From Tetrastigma voinierianum (lineage: Eukaryota > Streptophyta > Magnoliopsida > Vitales > Vitaceae): 64,000 bases of DNA. Location of the stretch: contig JAEQBH010003963.1 of the NCBI GenBank assembly GCA_016808115.1, positions 62,001 through 126,000 of the forward strand. Direction: 5' to 3'. Shown piece after piece: positions 35,340 to 46,637 of this stretch. The translations under genes were made by a program, and so were the position numbers. Every line of letters begins with the position of its first letter. The first letter of the stretch is position 1. The notes beneath the pieces were generated by a model. The model saw only the letters and a program-made list of their open reading frames with translations. It had not been told where the DNA came from and did not search any database.

Positions 35340-36400
35340 CGTGTGAGCACCGCCCTAGCTTTGATTAGCAGGCATTTGTGGAGGCAATGGGTGCTGCCTT
35401 TACCACCATTGCACAGACTAGTGCAGCTGGCGGTCAAGGAGGGTCAAGTGACCTACAAAGGTTTAGAGCTCATCATCCTCTTACGTTCAGAGGGGGAGGG
35501 GACCCGGTGGTGGCTGACCATTGGTTCCGGCATGTAGAGAGTTTTTGGAGGAGGCTATAAGAGATTACCTGTGGATAAAGTAAGCAGCTTTTATTCAAGT
35601 TAGAGGGTGAATCTAAGTATGGTGGGATTGGGTGAAAACCTACAGAGATTGGGAGCCGTGACATGGGAAGATTTACCCCAGAGCTAACATGAGCAAGTTT
35701 TTTCCCTTTACATCGGCTAGGTATGCTAAGGCTCGGGAGTTTCTCGGGTTGAGACAAGGATCCATGACGAGTGCTGAATGCGTGGCTAGTTACAAAGTTA
35801 GCACGTTTCGGGATGGATATGTGTTATTACCCGGATGGCAAAGATCAGGAAATTTGAGAATGGTTTGAAGTTGTCCATCAGGGGTAGGAGTGCAGGACTT
35901 CTCACGCAGGAATGGACTTTATGGTCCAACCTGACTATGAAACATAGAGAGAGAGATTGATGATGCCGGGCTTGTCGAGAGATCGCGGATGCTCAGTGAG
36001 GAAGGAAGGAGGATCGATATAGCACCCGGCTCGAGAAATGAGGGCTTCCTACTCCCTCGAGGGCGTCCGGTCTGGCTGCGGCTATCGGGGCCAAGGCCGA
36101 GAGCGGGTGTTAGCCCGGGTAGGGTCGGTTATATGCTACCATTGTCAGCAACTTGAACATGTGAGACGTGATTACCCCTAGAGGCAGGGATCCCAAAGTT
36201 ATGGGACACACGGTTTCGAACCGATTAGGCGTCACGAACCGTTTGTTCCTTCTTACCCCAGGATGGGCTAGAGGGACCAGTTTCAGGCGCAGGGTACTAC
36301 GCAAGTGCCTTCTCAGTCATAGACAGGTTAGAGAGGCCAGAGTATGGGTCGAGGCAGAGGTCAGGGGCATGCCGACACTTTAGAGACCCAGGGGCGTGTT
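35340..36400 (+). pseudogene. gag: gypsy gag remnant with CCHC knuckle
   Basis: The Retrotrans_gag domain is recognisable across frames: FRAHHPLTFRGGGDP, VADHWFR (35,460-35,530), WWDWVKTYRDWE (about 35,615-35,660), SARYAKAREFLGLRQGSMT (about 35,710-35,765). A CCHC zinc knuckle follows at 36,134-36,178 (CYHCQQLEHVRRDYP; the last position, normally Cys, is Tyr). Frameshifts and stops break the gene. Confidence 0.85.
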
Positions 36401-36436
36401 TATGCCATAATACCACAGACTGAGCCTACAGAGCAG

Positions 36437-37283
36437 TTAGTCATACAGGGTATGTTTTTGTTATCTCGCCTATGGGTAAAGATATTATTTGATTATGGTG
36501 CATCACATTCATTTATTACTACATCATGTGTGGAGGAGTTGGGCTTAGAGGTCGAGACCTTGGAGAAGTCGTTGTATGTGAACTCTCCCCTCGAAACTAG
36601 GTTGAGTGTTCAGCGAAGATGTTGAAATTGTGAGTTAGAGATCTTCGGGATTCTACTCACTGTGGATTTGAGAGTCATGGACATGACCGAGTTTGATGTC
36701 ATCCTCGGGATGGGCGAGTTGTGACTTTTTGGTTGTCATCGATTGTGATCGCTGCCCAGAAGAGTTATTGCCTGCGAGGGAGATGGAGTGCGTGTTGTGT
36801 TTCAAGAGGGATAAACCTGATGCTTTTACCCAGGAGCGTATCGACTCCGGTGGTATGGACAGTTGAGGGGTTGGCTAGTAAGCCTTACCCTGGAGGATGA
36901 CGTGAGACAGGAAGTAAGTCTACCTCGGGTAGTTTACGAGTACAAGGATGTTTTTTTGGATGAGTTACTAGGATTACCCACGCTGAGGGATGTAGACTTT
37001 TGCATTAAGTTACATCCTGGCACAACGCCTATTTCTATGACTCCACATAGGATGACACTAGTTAAGTTGCAAGAACTCAAGGTCCAACTGCAAGAATTGT
37101 TGGACAGAGGGTTCATTAGACTTAACACTTCACCTTAGGGTGCTCCGGTTATGTTTACAAAGAAGAAGGACAAGACCCTTCAACTGTGTATTCACTATCA
37201 ACAGTTGAACAAGGTTACGATCAAGAATCGGTATCCCTTACCAAGGATTGATGATCTGTTTGATCAATTGAGAAGAGCGCGTG
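36437..37283 (+). pseudogene. pol: gypsy protease and N-terminal RT
   Basis: 36,437-36,625 is the aspartic protease: ILFDYGASHSFI, where the normal DSGA reads DYGA. From about 36,863 the RT begins (VYEYKDVFLDELLGLP, DFCIKLHPGTTPIS, LQELLDRGFIRLNTSP, a stop at the usual WGAPV, then VMFTKKKDKTLQLCIHYQQLNKVTIKNRYPLPRIDDLFDQL). The match ends at LRRARV (about 37,283), exactly where a large insertion begins; RT continues at 41,940. Confidence 0.88.
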
Positions 37284-37330
37284 TGGCACCTATCCAGGGG
37301 GTCCAGATTGACAACTTATCGTGCGTGGCG

Positions 37331-37520
37331 GGACAAAGACATGTTCTGAATTTATAACACTATCGCGAAAGACTATTGTCTAATCCTAGACAACGAGCGC
37401 CATAAAACTTGTTGGCTAGGACGAAAGACATGTACAAATTTATAACACTATCGCCAAAGACTATTGTCTAATCCCTATGACGGCGCCATAAAACTTGTTG
37501 GCCGTATATGTCTTAGCTAT
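37331..37520 (-). repeat. 88-bp tandem duplication with PBS-like word
   Basis: TTTATAACACTATCGC starts at 37,351 and 37,439 with ACTATTGTCTAATCC following both times. On the minus strand one copy reads TTTTATGGCGCCGTCATAGGGATTAGACAA, resembling the TTTTGGCGCCGTTGCCGGGGA start of many plant LTR element interiors. The other copy has the same word more altered. Confidence 0.7.
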
Positions 37521-39570
37521 TTGATTGGATGAAGATTGTTTCAATTGGAGTAAATTGTTTGCGAGTGGTTTTTGATCCAGTTATCTTTATGATTACGGTC
37601 GACAAGTAGTATTAAATTGGATTTAAGTCGGATAACTCCCTCACGAGATCTCAAAATTTTCAATCAACTACCCCAACTACTCCAAGCTCTACTATTTGGA
37701 CTATAATGGGCCAATTTGAATCAGTCGTTAAAGCCTTGAAATAATGAAAACCTAAAATAATATGAATGAATAACAAATGAATGACTACTGAAATAATGAA
37801 ATGACAAATTTAGATTGAATAGTTATCTGTAAAGAGAACATTGAAAATAAAGCTATTGTGAGAAGAATCAATTCCTACGACTTGTAGGGTAATTTTTGCT
37901 TTTGAACCCGCGATTTTTAAAACTAGTCCAAGGAATGTGATAGTGCGATTTGGGATCTCTCCAAACCACACCTTTCATCATCTCACACTACCATTTCTCC
38001 GAATACGAGTGGGCTAGATAACTGCTTAATGCGGGTAGCCTTGTTGCAGGTATTTTTCTTTCTGATACTTATTACCCGTAACATGGATGTAAACAACAGC
38101 TCCTTTGTATAGTCATTGCATGGGTTTACACCATGCGGTTCCTCTTCCTCAAAATTAGAACAACTCCTTCTTTCCTTGATTTAGATCGTTGCTAACGGGT
38201 TGAATTCCGCGATTGAATTGAGGCGAACTCTGCATACTTAAATTGATAACTCACTTAAGTCATTCTCGGTTTCAAGTGAGAAGAGGATGGCGATTTAATT
38301 ACACGAGCACATTAGATCATCAATATCGGGTTCCCATACCTTCGAGGAAATTATTCAATCACTCGCGGGAATGCCTTCTACGTGTCACTCAGGAGGGCTT
38401 CACGGAAATCCCAGCTTGGAATAACCTGGATTGTGGGTATAAGAGACTGACATTGGGATCAATTCCAGGAAATACGCAAAACCAGCAAGTCGAATTATAA
38501 ACTGAAGTTCAGCAATAATGAATAAAATTATGCAGGAAAGATAATTTCTGACAATAGCGTCATTTCAATGGGAGTTGGGTTTCTAAATCACTGGATTACA
38601 CCATACATTGGCTTGCTGATCAAGAAAGGCTCCCACTTTGTAAATCGGAAGCGGTAGTTCGAAATCCAAAATTTATGCGGAATTCCAAACTACCTAGGCG
38701 ATGGCTGAAAAATATAAATGCATTCAACTACACCCTTCTGACTAACGTTCAAATCAAATTTGAATGAAATACAAACTAATCTAAATAAAAAAAAAATGAA
38801 AAGAAAAGAAAGAAAATTAAAATACAAGAGCCTTGACAACCAGTCTCTCCTTGTTCGCGAAGCACGCGCGTTCATTCGGTAAGCGACTTAGTATTTTATA
38901 GGGTTACGAGGGTAGGCCACCCAATTCGATGCACTTCTTTTTGGTACGCGGTTCAAATGGCCAGGTTGGTTGTTGATGTCGCGACATCAATTCTTGTCGC
39001 GACCATACATTGTCTTTAGTCATGTCGCGAGTCTTTGTTTGGTCGCGGCGATGTCTTTGAATTGTAGCGTGTTGCGGCGGCTTGGGGCGATAGCGACCTT
39101 AGCGCTGTGTGCATTTGATGTCGCGATGGCGGATGTTGTCGCGACCTCTTCTACGTGGTATCACGACCTGCGGATGTTATCGCGACCTCAAAGTCTTACA
39201 CAATTGATAATAGCGACAACTGGTGTTGTCGCGACCTTCTTCTCTTACCAATGTTGTCGCGACCACTGAATGATGTCGCGACTTCCCTTCTGTGTAGTTG
39301 ATGTCGCGACAGCTTGATCTTGTCGCGACCTTCTTTTTAGTGCATCTGATGTTGCGACCATTAGTTTCCTTGCAAACTGATGTCGCGACTGTTCTGCCGA
39401 TCTTGGAGTCGCGACTACTTCCCCTTTGAAGCGATGTTGCGACCTAAATGTTCAGTCAATTTTTTTAGCTCTGTCGCGACTTCTTTTTGGTGTCGCGACA
39501 TCATCAACATGCGGGATTAAGTGCATGGCGACCTCACGAATGATGTCGGCGACATCATTCTTCTTCATCA
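37521..39570 (-). repeat. GTCGCGAC-rich LTR-like segment E2
   Basis: About a dozen exact GTCGCGAC octamers between 38,970 and 39,500, mostly as TGTCGCGACC/T on the plus strand, i.e. (A/G)GTCGCGACA on the minus strand as in E1. On the minus strand a TATAAAATAC follows, then a stretch homologous to E1's right part. E1 and E2 form an inverted pair about 10 kb apart. Confidence 0.65.
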
Positions 39571-41939
39571 TCAATTTACGGTTGTTTGACCTTAGAGCTC
39601 CTTTCCGCCCGGCTAAGCTTTGTCTTCAATTATGCTTCAATTGCGGCCCCGGACCTTTGTAATTGTAACCGAAGATGCATTTTGATTGTTGTCAGCTTCC
39701 ACGACATCAAATTCTTTGAGAAATCCTTTTGCACTTCTCTTGTTGCAACTTCCTTACATTATTATATCGGTATTGCACGATACGATACGCTCTTTTACGC
39801 ATTTTACTTTCTTTCAATTTCTGGCGCATAGCGGTGGAGTGTTATTCCATCTTCTGCGTAATGTCAGTCTTTTTATATAAAAATCAATCAGAAAAATGGA
39901 CTGAAAATAGATGACTTTTAAGCTCATCATCAACCTGCGGAAACCTGTGGATATCGGATGTCCCAATATCACATTTATTTGTCTCAATATATTAAGACCT
40001 ATTCCTGCATATTTAATTCACAAATAAAAAAATATATATGATACACTATTTAATCAACAGTCCATTTACAGTCCTTTTATACAACAAAAAGGTATACATG
40101 AGGTATACATGAACTATATCCTAGCCTCATCCCATATGTGGGCCGCCACCCGCACTGACTCGATCAATACCCTAATGGCGCGAGCAAAGTCCAAAGAGAA
40201 AATTTCTCCTACAAGGGTTACTCCCCACTAAATGCACATGAAATGACGTACATAAAACATCAAACCATATTCCATATAAATAATGCAATCCTATATGGAA
40301 TGTTCCGTGTCATGCATGAGATGAGACTCCTCATACCCACAACCCGAGTCCCGATCGACTCCCTCATACTTGCAACGCCAAGTGTGAAAAACCAGTCATT
40401 GGTGTTTCACCCAATGATTTAACCCATTGGACAACCCTCCAATTTTAATTTATCAAATCTCCGTATGTTTATTCGGGGCTGCACCTGTATCTCACTGTGA
40501 GGCTTCGTAACGCCTTCGACACTTTCTAACTTTTATCGGGCCGATCCATGGCCGACCTAGGAATAAAATTTGGTCTTTCACCTGGGATCCGCCCATCTGG
40601 CTTCACCCAAACACACGTGATTTTTTTCTTATTATTATTTTATACAACCGTGAGTCTCATTTCGACGTTGTCCCACTTCCGAAAGACACCACTCATTCAA
40701 TACCAAGAATGGTGAATAATAAGACTATGCACCCACACCAGACTTGACGCGATGTGACCATATGAAATGCATGATGTCAATGCATTCTCCTTCATGTTAC
40801 ATGTGTATATGAGTGCTATATGAAACATTAATACACCATGAACAATTATAATTTTTACATATAATTTACATCCATGAATCCACGTTAATACATCAAATAG
40901 CATATATTAACATGATTTTTACACATAATAGCATGTTATTTAATATTTTATAACAATAACACACAAAATGACCAAAATCTCGGACCCATATAAAACATGG
41001 CACCTCTTGGTCCCTTCACTGTTTATCACCGAATTATTGTGATACCAAAACACACCACAAAACCCGAAGACATCAGTCCCGGATCAAAACAAACTCAACA
41101 TGTTCCAAAACTGTCCGAAAATGCCTTGAAACTTCGTACTGACTGTTTGAAAACATTCTCGGGGTATTCAGCCAAGATCGTCCAAAACAAGCCCTGTGGT
41201 TCAACCCCGATCAGTCCGAAATGGGCCTCTCAAAATTTCTTAAAATTCTACACTAAGTCCAAAACTAGTGGATCGAAATTTACTTCACTTCTTCACGCCT
41301 CTGTCAATCTCAAGCCATTAAATGGCTTTTAGGCTAGAAATAACACAAGTAGGAAAATTCCTTTCATTCAGGAGAGTTTGACGAAACTCCAATATTTTGG
41401 TGTCCACGCATAGCTCTCGTTGCGTAAATTAACTTTGCTTTCTACTTCGACGAAAACCTACGGTCCGATTTTCGTAAATCTGAAAAAGAAGCGAAGAGAA
41501 GAAAAATTAAAAAATAAAAATCTCTCTTTTATACGCTCTCTTTCTCTCCGTCGTTTCCCCACCTCATTTTTTACTTTATCCTTTTCTTTTATTATTATTA
41601 TTATTGTTATTATTATTATTTTCTTTTCCTTATTATTATTATTATTTTTTCTTTCTTATTATTTCTTTCACTTGACACTTGGCTCAATATGAGTCATTCC
41701 CATAAGTGCACCACATATCATGTCATGTGTCACCCAACACACGATACCTCGAAAATTCAGTGGAATTCTCGACTGGCTCTATAATCCACGAAATTTTGAC
41801 AAAGTTAACTGGTTTCATGAGACAAATTCAACAAGAAGTCCGTTTTCACATCCAAGATCTAGAAAAATTCCAGTTTTTCTACCGAAATTATTTATTTTAC
41901 CATTTTTCGTAAAATTTGAATTTTCTGTGGTTTCACAAA

Positions 41940-44430
41940 GGCAGTCTACTCCAAGATAAACTCGCATTGGTTATCATCGCTGAGGGTTATGAGGTGCGCA
42001 TGATCCCTAAGATAGTGTTCAAGACGTGGTACGGCATTTCCCGGTGCCCATACGATGCCTTTTAATTAACGACGCGCCAAGAAAGATTCACGACTCTCAT
42101 ACATATGTTCCAAATTCTATCTAAATCGCCTTGTGGTGGTCTTTGTTAACAATATCTTGATCTACTCCCAGTCAGAGGAGGAGCATGAGGATCATTTGAG
42201 CATTGTTCTCCAGGCCCTCAGAGAGCATCTATTATATGCGAAGTTCAATTATACAGTTTCAAGCATCGAGATGAGATTTTTGGGGCATGTAGTGTTAGCT
42301 TCGAGTGTCTCTGTGGACCCGGAGAAGGTCAAGGTATTTATGAGTTGGGAGAGACTGAAGTCAATCTTCGAGATATGCAGTTTCCTGGGATTAACAGGGT
42401 ATTACAGGAGGTTCATTGAGGACTTCTCCTGACTAGCTACACCTATGACGAGGTTGACCCAGAAGGGGGTCAAGTTTGAGTGGGATGACTTGTGTGAGTA
42501 AGCATTCCAAGAATTGAAAAGAAGGCTGACTTTAGCTCCTATTCTGATTGTCCCGGAAATGGGACCGATGTACACTGTATATTGCGATGTTTCAAAAGAC
42601 GGACTAGGATGTGTTTTGATGCAGTCCGAGAGGGTTGTGGCTTATGGTTCTAGACAACTCAAGAGCCATGAGCTTAACTATCCCCAATACATGATAATGG
42701 AGTCGGGCGGCCATAGTCTTCGCTTTAAAGATTTGGCGTCACTATTTGTACTATGGAGTAGCTTTGAGGTGTTTTTGCACTGAAAAGTATGAAGTACGCC
42801 CATAATGCGGACCCCAACATGAGGCAACAGATGGATTGGTATCTAGAGGATTATGACTTCACTTTGCATTACCACTCGTAAGGCAAATGTAAGTACGATG
42901 CGTCAATGAAAAGTCACAGTGGAGTACCGCCAGTGTAGCTTCCTCAAGGAGTGCGATGCTCGAGATCAGGATAGTTGGACTGGCAGATGTGCTGATCGTG
43001 CTCGTGGGAGCGTTAGATTTTCCTGGGTGGCTACGCCTTCCCACTGAAAGCAAAGTGATCGAAGCCCAGTGGATGTGCACGCAGAGGTCAGGTCTATCAA
43101 GCGACAGGTACGTCAGTACAGTGACGAGGGTCGCCATTCACAGTATGGCAATCTTCTAGATAGAGGATGGGCGCAGCTTCCCACTGGTCGATTTGAGAGA
43201 GGAGATCCTAGGATTTTAATACTCTAAGCATAGCAGCATCCAGTGATTACGAAGATGTACCATGATCTTTGTCGCCAGTATTATTATAGTGGGATGAAGA
43301 GACACGTTGGGGATTTCATTCGACGATGTCTCACGTTCTAGCAGGTAAAGGCTGAGACCAAAGGCCAACGGGGCTACTCCAACCACTAGAGGTAGCAGAG
43401 TGGAAGTAGGAACATATCACGATGAACTGTAGACTCACTAAGGCGCATAAGAGACGGCTAATGATGCAAAAGATGGGGTGATAAAGTGGACCGACCTAAT
43501 TGCCTAAGACATTTTCCAAATTGCAAATGACCTTCACACTGGAGGAATTCTATAGACTATATATATGAGAGATAGTCCGATTACATGGAGTGCCAAGCTC
43601 TATTGTATCGGACAGAGATCCCAGGTTTACGACTCACTTTTGGAAGAGCTTCCAAAGGGCCATGGGTACGCAGTTGATGATGAGTACTGCGTTTTAGTCA
43701 CAAATATATGGTCAGTCGGAGAGGACCATACAGGTGTTAGAGGACATGCTATGGGCATGCGTCCTAGATCTCAAGGGTGACAGCAGATGACTACTTATAG
43801 TTCGCTACAACAACAATATCAAGCGAGGCGACACGCCCTATGAGGTAATTGTATGGGAGACGTTGTCGATCTCCAAACTGTTGGACAAAGGTGGAGAGAG
43901 CCCACCACCTGCCCTGGGATTTTGGATCGAGATACCTTTACAAAGGTGGATTTGATGGAGATCGCCTTCCTCACCAGCCGTGAGCCGATGCAAGAGTTAC
44001 GCAGACAGGCGATGTCGACCTCTAAATTTTGAGGCAGGTGACCATGTCTTCTTGAAGGATGTTAAGAAGGAGGGTCGACAAAAGGGGTAAGCTGCTGGCC
44101 GAGATTTATCGACCTGAGAGTACTCGAGTGGCAGTGACAGCTTGCAAATCGGTTGGCATTACCACCTAGTTTGTCAGGTGTCCATGAGGTGTTCCATGTC
44201 TCCATGCTCCGAAAGAGCACTCTAGATCCGACTCATGTAGTGGATTAGACGAAATGACGCTGATGTGTGAGGGGACCTTCAAGGAGGGACCGCATTTATT
44301 ATGGACAATCAGAAGTGTGTTTTTCACAAGATCTCGAGGTTTGCAGAAAGTATTATGGCAACACCGTGGAGTGGAGGAGGCAATATGAGAATGCGAGGAC
44401 ACGATGCATGCCAGTTATCCCTTCCTATTT
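41940..44430 (+). pseudogene. pol: gypsy RT C-terminus, RNase H, integrase, chromodomain remnant
   Basis: RT resumes with YSKI (41,945) and the GYH.LRV..DIPK-like and FKTWYG pieces. The catalytic box in the frame at 42,133-42,432 reads FVNNILIYS, so both catalytic Asp residues of FVDD are replaced by Asn. Thumb (LRFLGHVV, YYRRFIEDFS) and RNase H (KFEWDD, LTLAPIL, YCDVSKDGLGCVLMQ, VVAYGSRQLK) follow. Integrase (43.2-44.2 kb) is heavily scrambled, with HDLCRQYYYSGMKRH-like and VFHVSMLRKST pieces. A VEEA..WE-like chromodomain trace is near 44,370. Confidence 0.82.
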
Positions 44431-44542
44431 GGGGATGGAGGTACGTGGTTAGTCATTTAATGATAAAATGATTGTAGCATATACATGTGATCAGATAGAG
44501 AGTAGGGAATGGGAATTTCGACGAAATTCTTTTTACATGGAA

Positions 44543-45063
44543 GAACAAACCCGGGTAAATTTGAGCTTTTCCAAAAAAAATGGGCAAACATGGTGAACTT
44601 ATCACTACGATACAAGTTGAAAACCTGGAAGTTTTCTGCATCTCTGATGATCTAAACCGACTTCATCACAGTTCATCACGAATTAGTTTTCAAGGCTTAA
44701 TTTCTTGAATTCGAGGTAATCTAAATTTCACGTTTTCGAGACAACTGGTGCTCCGCAAACACATGACGTTATAGGGTAACACATGGCAAGCCATGAGTGA
44801 CACATGGTGCTGCGGCTGAGACAAGGTTGAGTGTCACAATGTATTGGCAAAGGCCTATGGCTGTAGACACTGCATGTCAGGGAAATAACATGCATGGCAC
44901 ATGTGAAGGCTATAAATATGGGTTTGAGTACCAGATAAGGAGGGGGTGTGCAATAAGGGAACAAGGAAAAAAAGAAAGAGAGGGAAAGAAAGGAAAGAAA
45001 GAGAGGAATAGAAAAGAGAAAGAGAAGGAGAAGAAAGGGAGAGAAAGAAGGGGAAAAGGAAAG
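44543..45063 (+). repeat. 3' LTR of the outer gypsy element, first part
   Basis: Begins after the degenerate TTTCGACGAAATTC..ACATGG that usually precedes Tekay-type 3' LTRs. It continues CCCGGGTAAATTTGAGC, matching 24,910 onward. It carries TATAAATATG (44,911) and a purine-rich tract, and stops at 45,063 where the Tat element is inserted. Confidence 0.75.
44911..44918 (+). promoter_or_regulatory. TATA box of the outer LTR
   Basis: TATAAATA, followed about 30 bp later by a purine tract (GGAAAGAAAGGAAAG) of about 110 bp. The equivalent site in the 5' LTR (about 25,232) is damaged (CTATAACATG). Confidence 0.6.
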
Positions 45064-45535
45064 TGTAGTCTCCGAGATTCTCAGAGTCTGGATCGTTTGG
45101 GTAGCATTCACCATTCACTACAACAGAACTCGCAAAACAACAATGTGAAGAAAATCGGTAATTGCCGTCCTCCGATGGCAAAAGCAGCTTTTTCGAAGAT
45201 CGAGAGCATCGCAAGTGATTCCACCAAGAATGTCATCTGCTTTTGGTGTGATTCTTTTCTTTGGTGAGAGTGACCAATTTTCATGGAGAGTGGATGATTT
45301 CTTCCCCTAAAGGTGGGGAAGGTGGCTCTCATTTCGGGAAGGATGACTTGTTCTTCTTTTTATGTAACTGCTTTCCCGAACGGGCTGCTGTTGGGAACGC
45401 CTTCCTATTCCGTTGGAGGCGGCACTACTGAGAACATATACTGAGACAATGTGAGCGGCTAAGGCTAAGTAGGGGTAAAGTCGCCAACGAAAGAGAGGCA
45501 TTCGAGAAAGATCGTCGGGGCCCATGGTACCCACA
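45064..45535 (-). repeat. 3' LTR of the Tat element
   Basis: 472 bp, homologous to 61,157-61,791 (CTCCGATGGCAAAA.AGCTTTTT, CATGGAGAGTGGA.GATTTCTTCCC, ACTTGTTCTTCTTTTTATGTAA, CCATGGTACCCACA). It lacks about 140 bp present in the other copy between the GGCATCC/AGAGTCG region and CCATGG. Confidence 0.85.
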
Positions 45536-45552
45536 ATGCCCCCCTTTTTCCT
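45536..45552 (-). promoter_or_regulatory. Polypurine tract of the Tat element
   Basis: The minus strand reads AGGAAAAAGGGGGGCAT immediately upstream of the LTR start TGTGGG, fixing the minus orientation of the element. Confidence 0.8.
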
Positions 45553-46600
45553 GTCGGGGAGGGTGATCGTCCCTTGTCGGAAAAAGGACAAGCTTGAATG
45601 TCATATCATGGGGAACAGTAGACCACCAATGCTGTTGAATTTTAATGTGAATTTTGTAACTTTTTTCGAAACTGCATTAGATGCTATACGGTTGCTTGAG
45701 TTGATCCCGGTGATCGGAGGTCGCCATAAAGGCTGAGGGTGACGAGGCTCGCCCTACCGGGTTATTCATGTTCCTCCAAAGAAGAAGGATAATCGAACGC
45801 CGGTGACCTTTGACTGAGGGATCGCAGTGATTTAAGGATGATTATGACGATTATTTGAGCCGCGCTTTCCAAGCATGGATTCGTAGACTGCAGACATATC
45901 TGAGCGGAGTCGAATTGTTCGGGTGGTCTTCAAGTGGTTCAAAACCATGAATCCTCTACATCTAAGGACACCCCTATCGAATCCTCGCAGGATCTCAAGC
46001 TTCCACTTCTTCTGCCCCCATCTCCATCTTTCCTCTTTCTTAGCTTCATAGCCGCATCTTTCTCGTTCCTGCGGGTGGATGCTTTTGCATGTTTTTCTTT
46101 GTATTTCGTGTCTTGTAAGTTTTGGAATGTTAGTTGGATCGACAGAATATGATTGCTTGCAACAAGCACGCTATGTATTGGTTTAACACCTTTTCGTGCA
46201 ATTAACTAAATCATAGCTCCTACGCCAGTGTCTTATTGCAATTATGTGTATGAAGTATTCGGACATCCTGCCTAATTGGGGCCGGATGAGTATTATATAG
46301 CTTATTAACGTGGCTACCGCTAACTTAATCGCCTCTCGAGTTAAGGCCTCTGGCCTGGGGCCACCTTTCTGTCATCGCGCCCCAAAGCCGGTAGCTGCCA
46401 TGGCTGAAATCACCTAAAACACTACATTTCACTGCAGATTAAATGCGCATCGCATGCCCTAGGAATGTATATATGTATAGGCATCATTAATTTACTTTTC
46501 CTTTTCTTTGTCATTTGGTTTATCTCGCTTCCTCTCTCGCGATCCTCTCAAATACTCGGTTTAACGTTGCATTCTGTCCGTGGTTTCATTTTACACTCTT
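45553..46600. other. Non-coding region between antisense ORF and 3' LTR
   Basis: Only short, incidental frames. A pyrimidine-rich stretch near 46,500-46,560 lies directly upstream of the antisense ORF and could belong to its promoter or first intron, but I see no clear TATA box. Confidence 0.4.
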
Positions 46601-46637
46601 CATTTCCTCATAGGTAATCATCATCGCCCTTGGGAAA

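Larger units (their letters stand above)
37284..41937 (-). mobile_element. Reverse-oriented LTR material inserted in RT
   Basis: 4.65 kb separate RT residues LRRARV from the following YSKI. Read on the minus strand it starts TGTGAAACC at 41,937. It continues as a Tekay-like LTR (GGTGACACATGACA, GCGTATAAAAGAGAG, TTTTTCACACTTGGCG, TTTCAGTCCATTTTTCTGATTG), then from about 39,570 the GTCGCGAC-rich segment, and ends in a tandemly repeated primer-site-like stretch. Either it is one long solo LTR, or an LTR with a second LTR nested in it. No target duplication could be matched. Confidence 0.6.

Noticed and set aside
44728..45267. Basic Lys/Glu-rich plus-strand frame and Phe/Leu/Ser-rich minus-strand frame
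   Set aside because: They arise from the purine-rich tract of the LTR and cross the insertion junction at 45,063.
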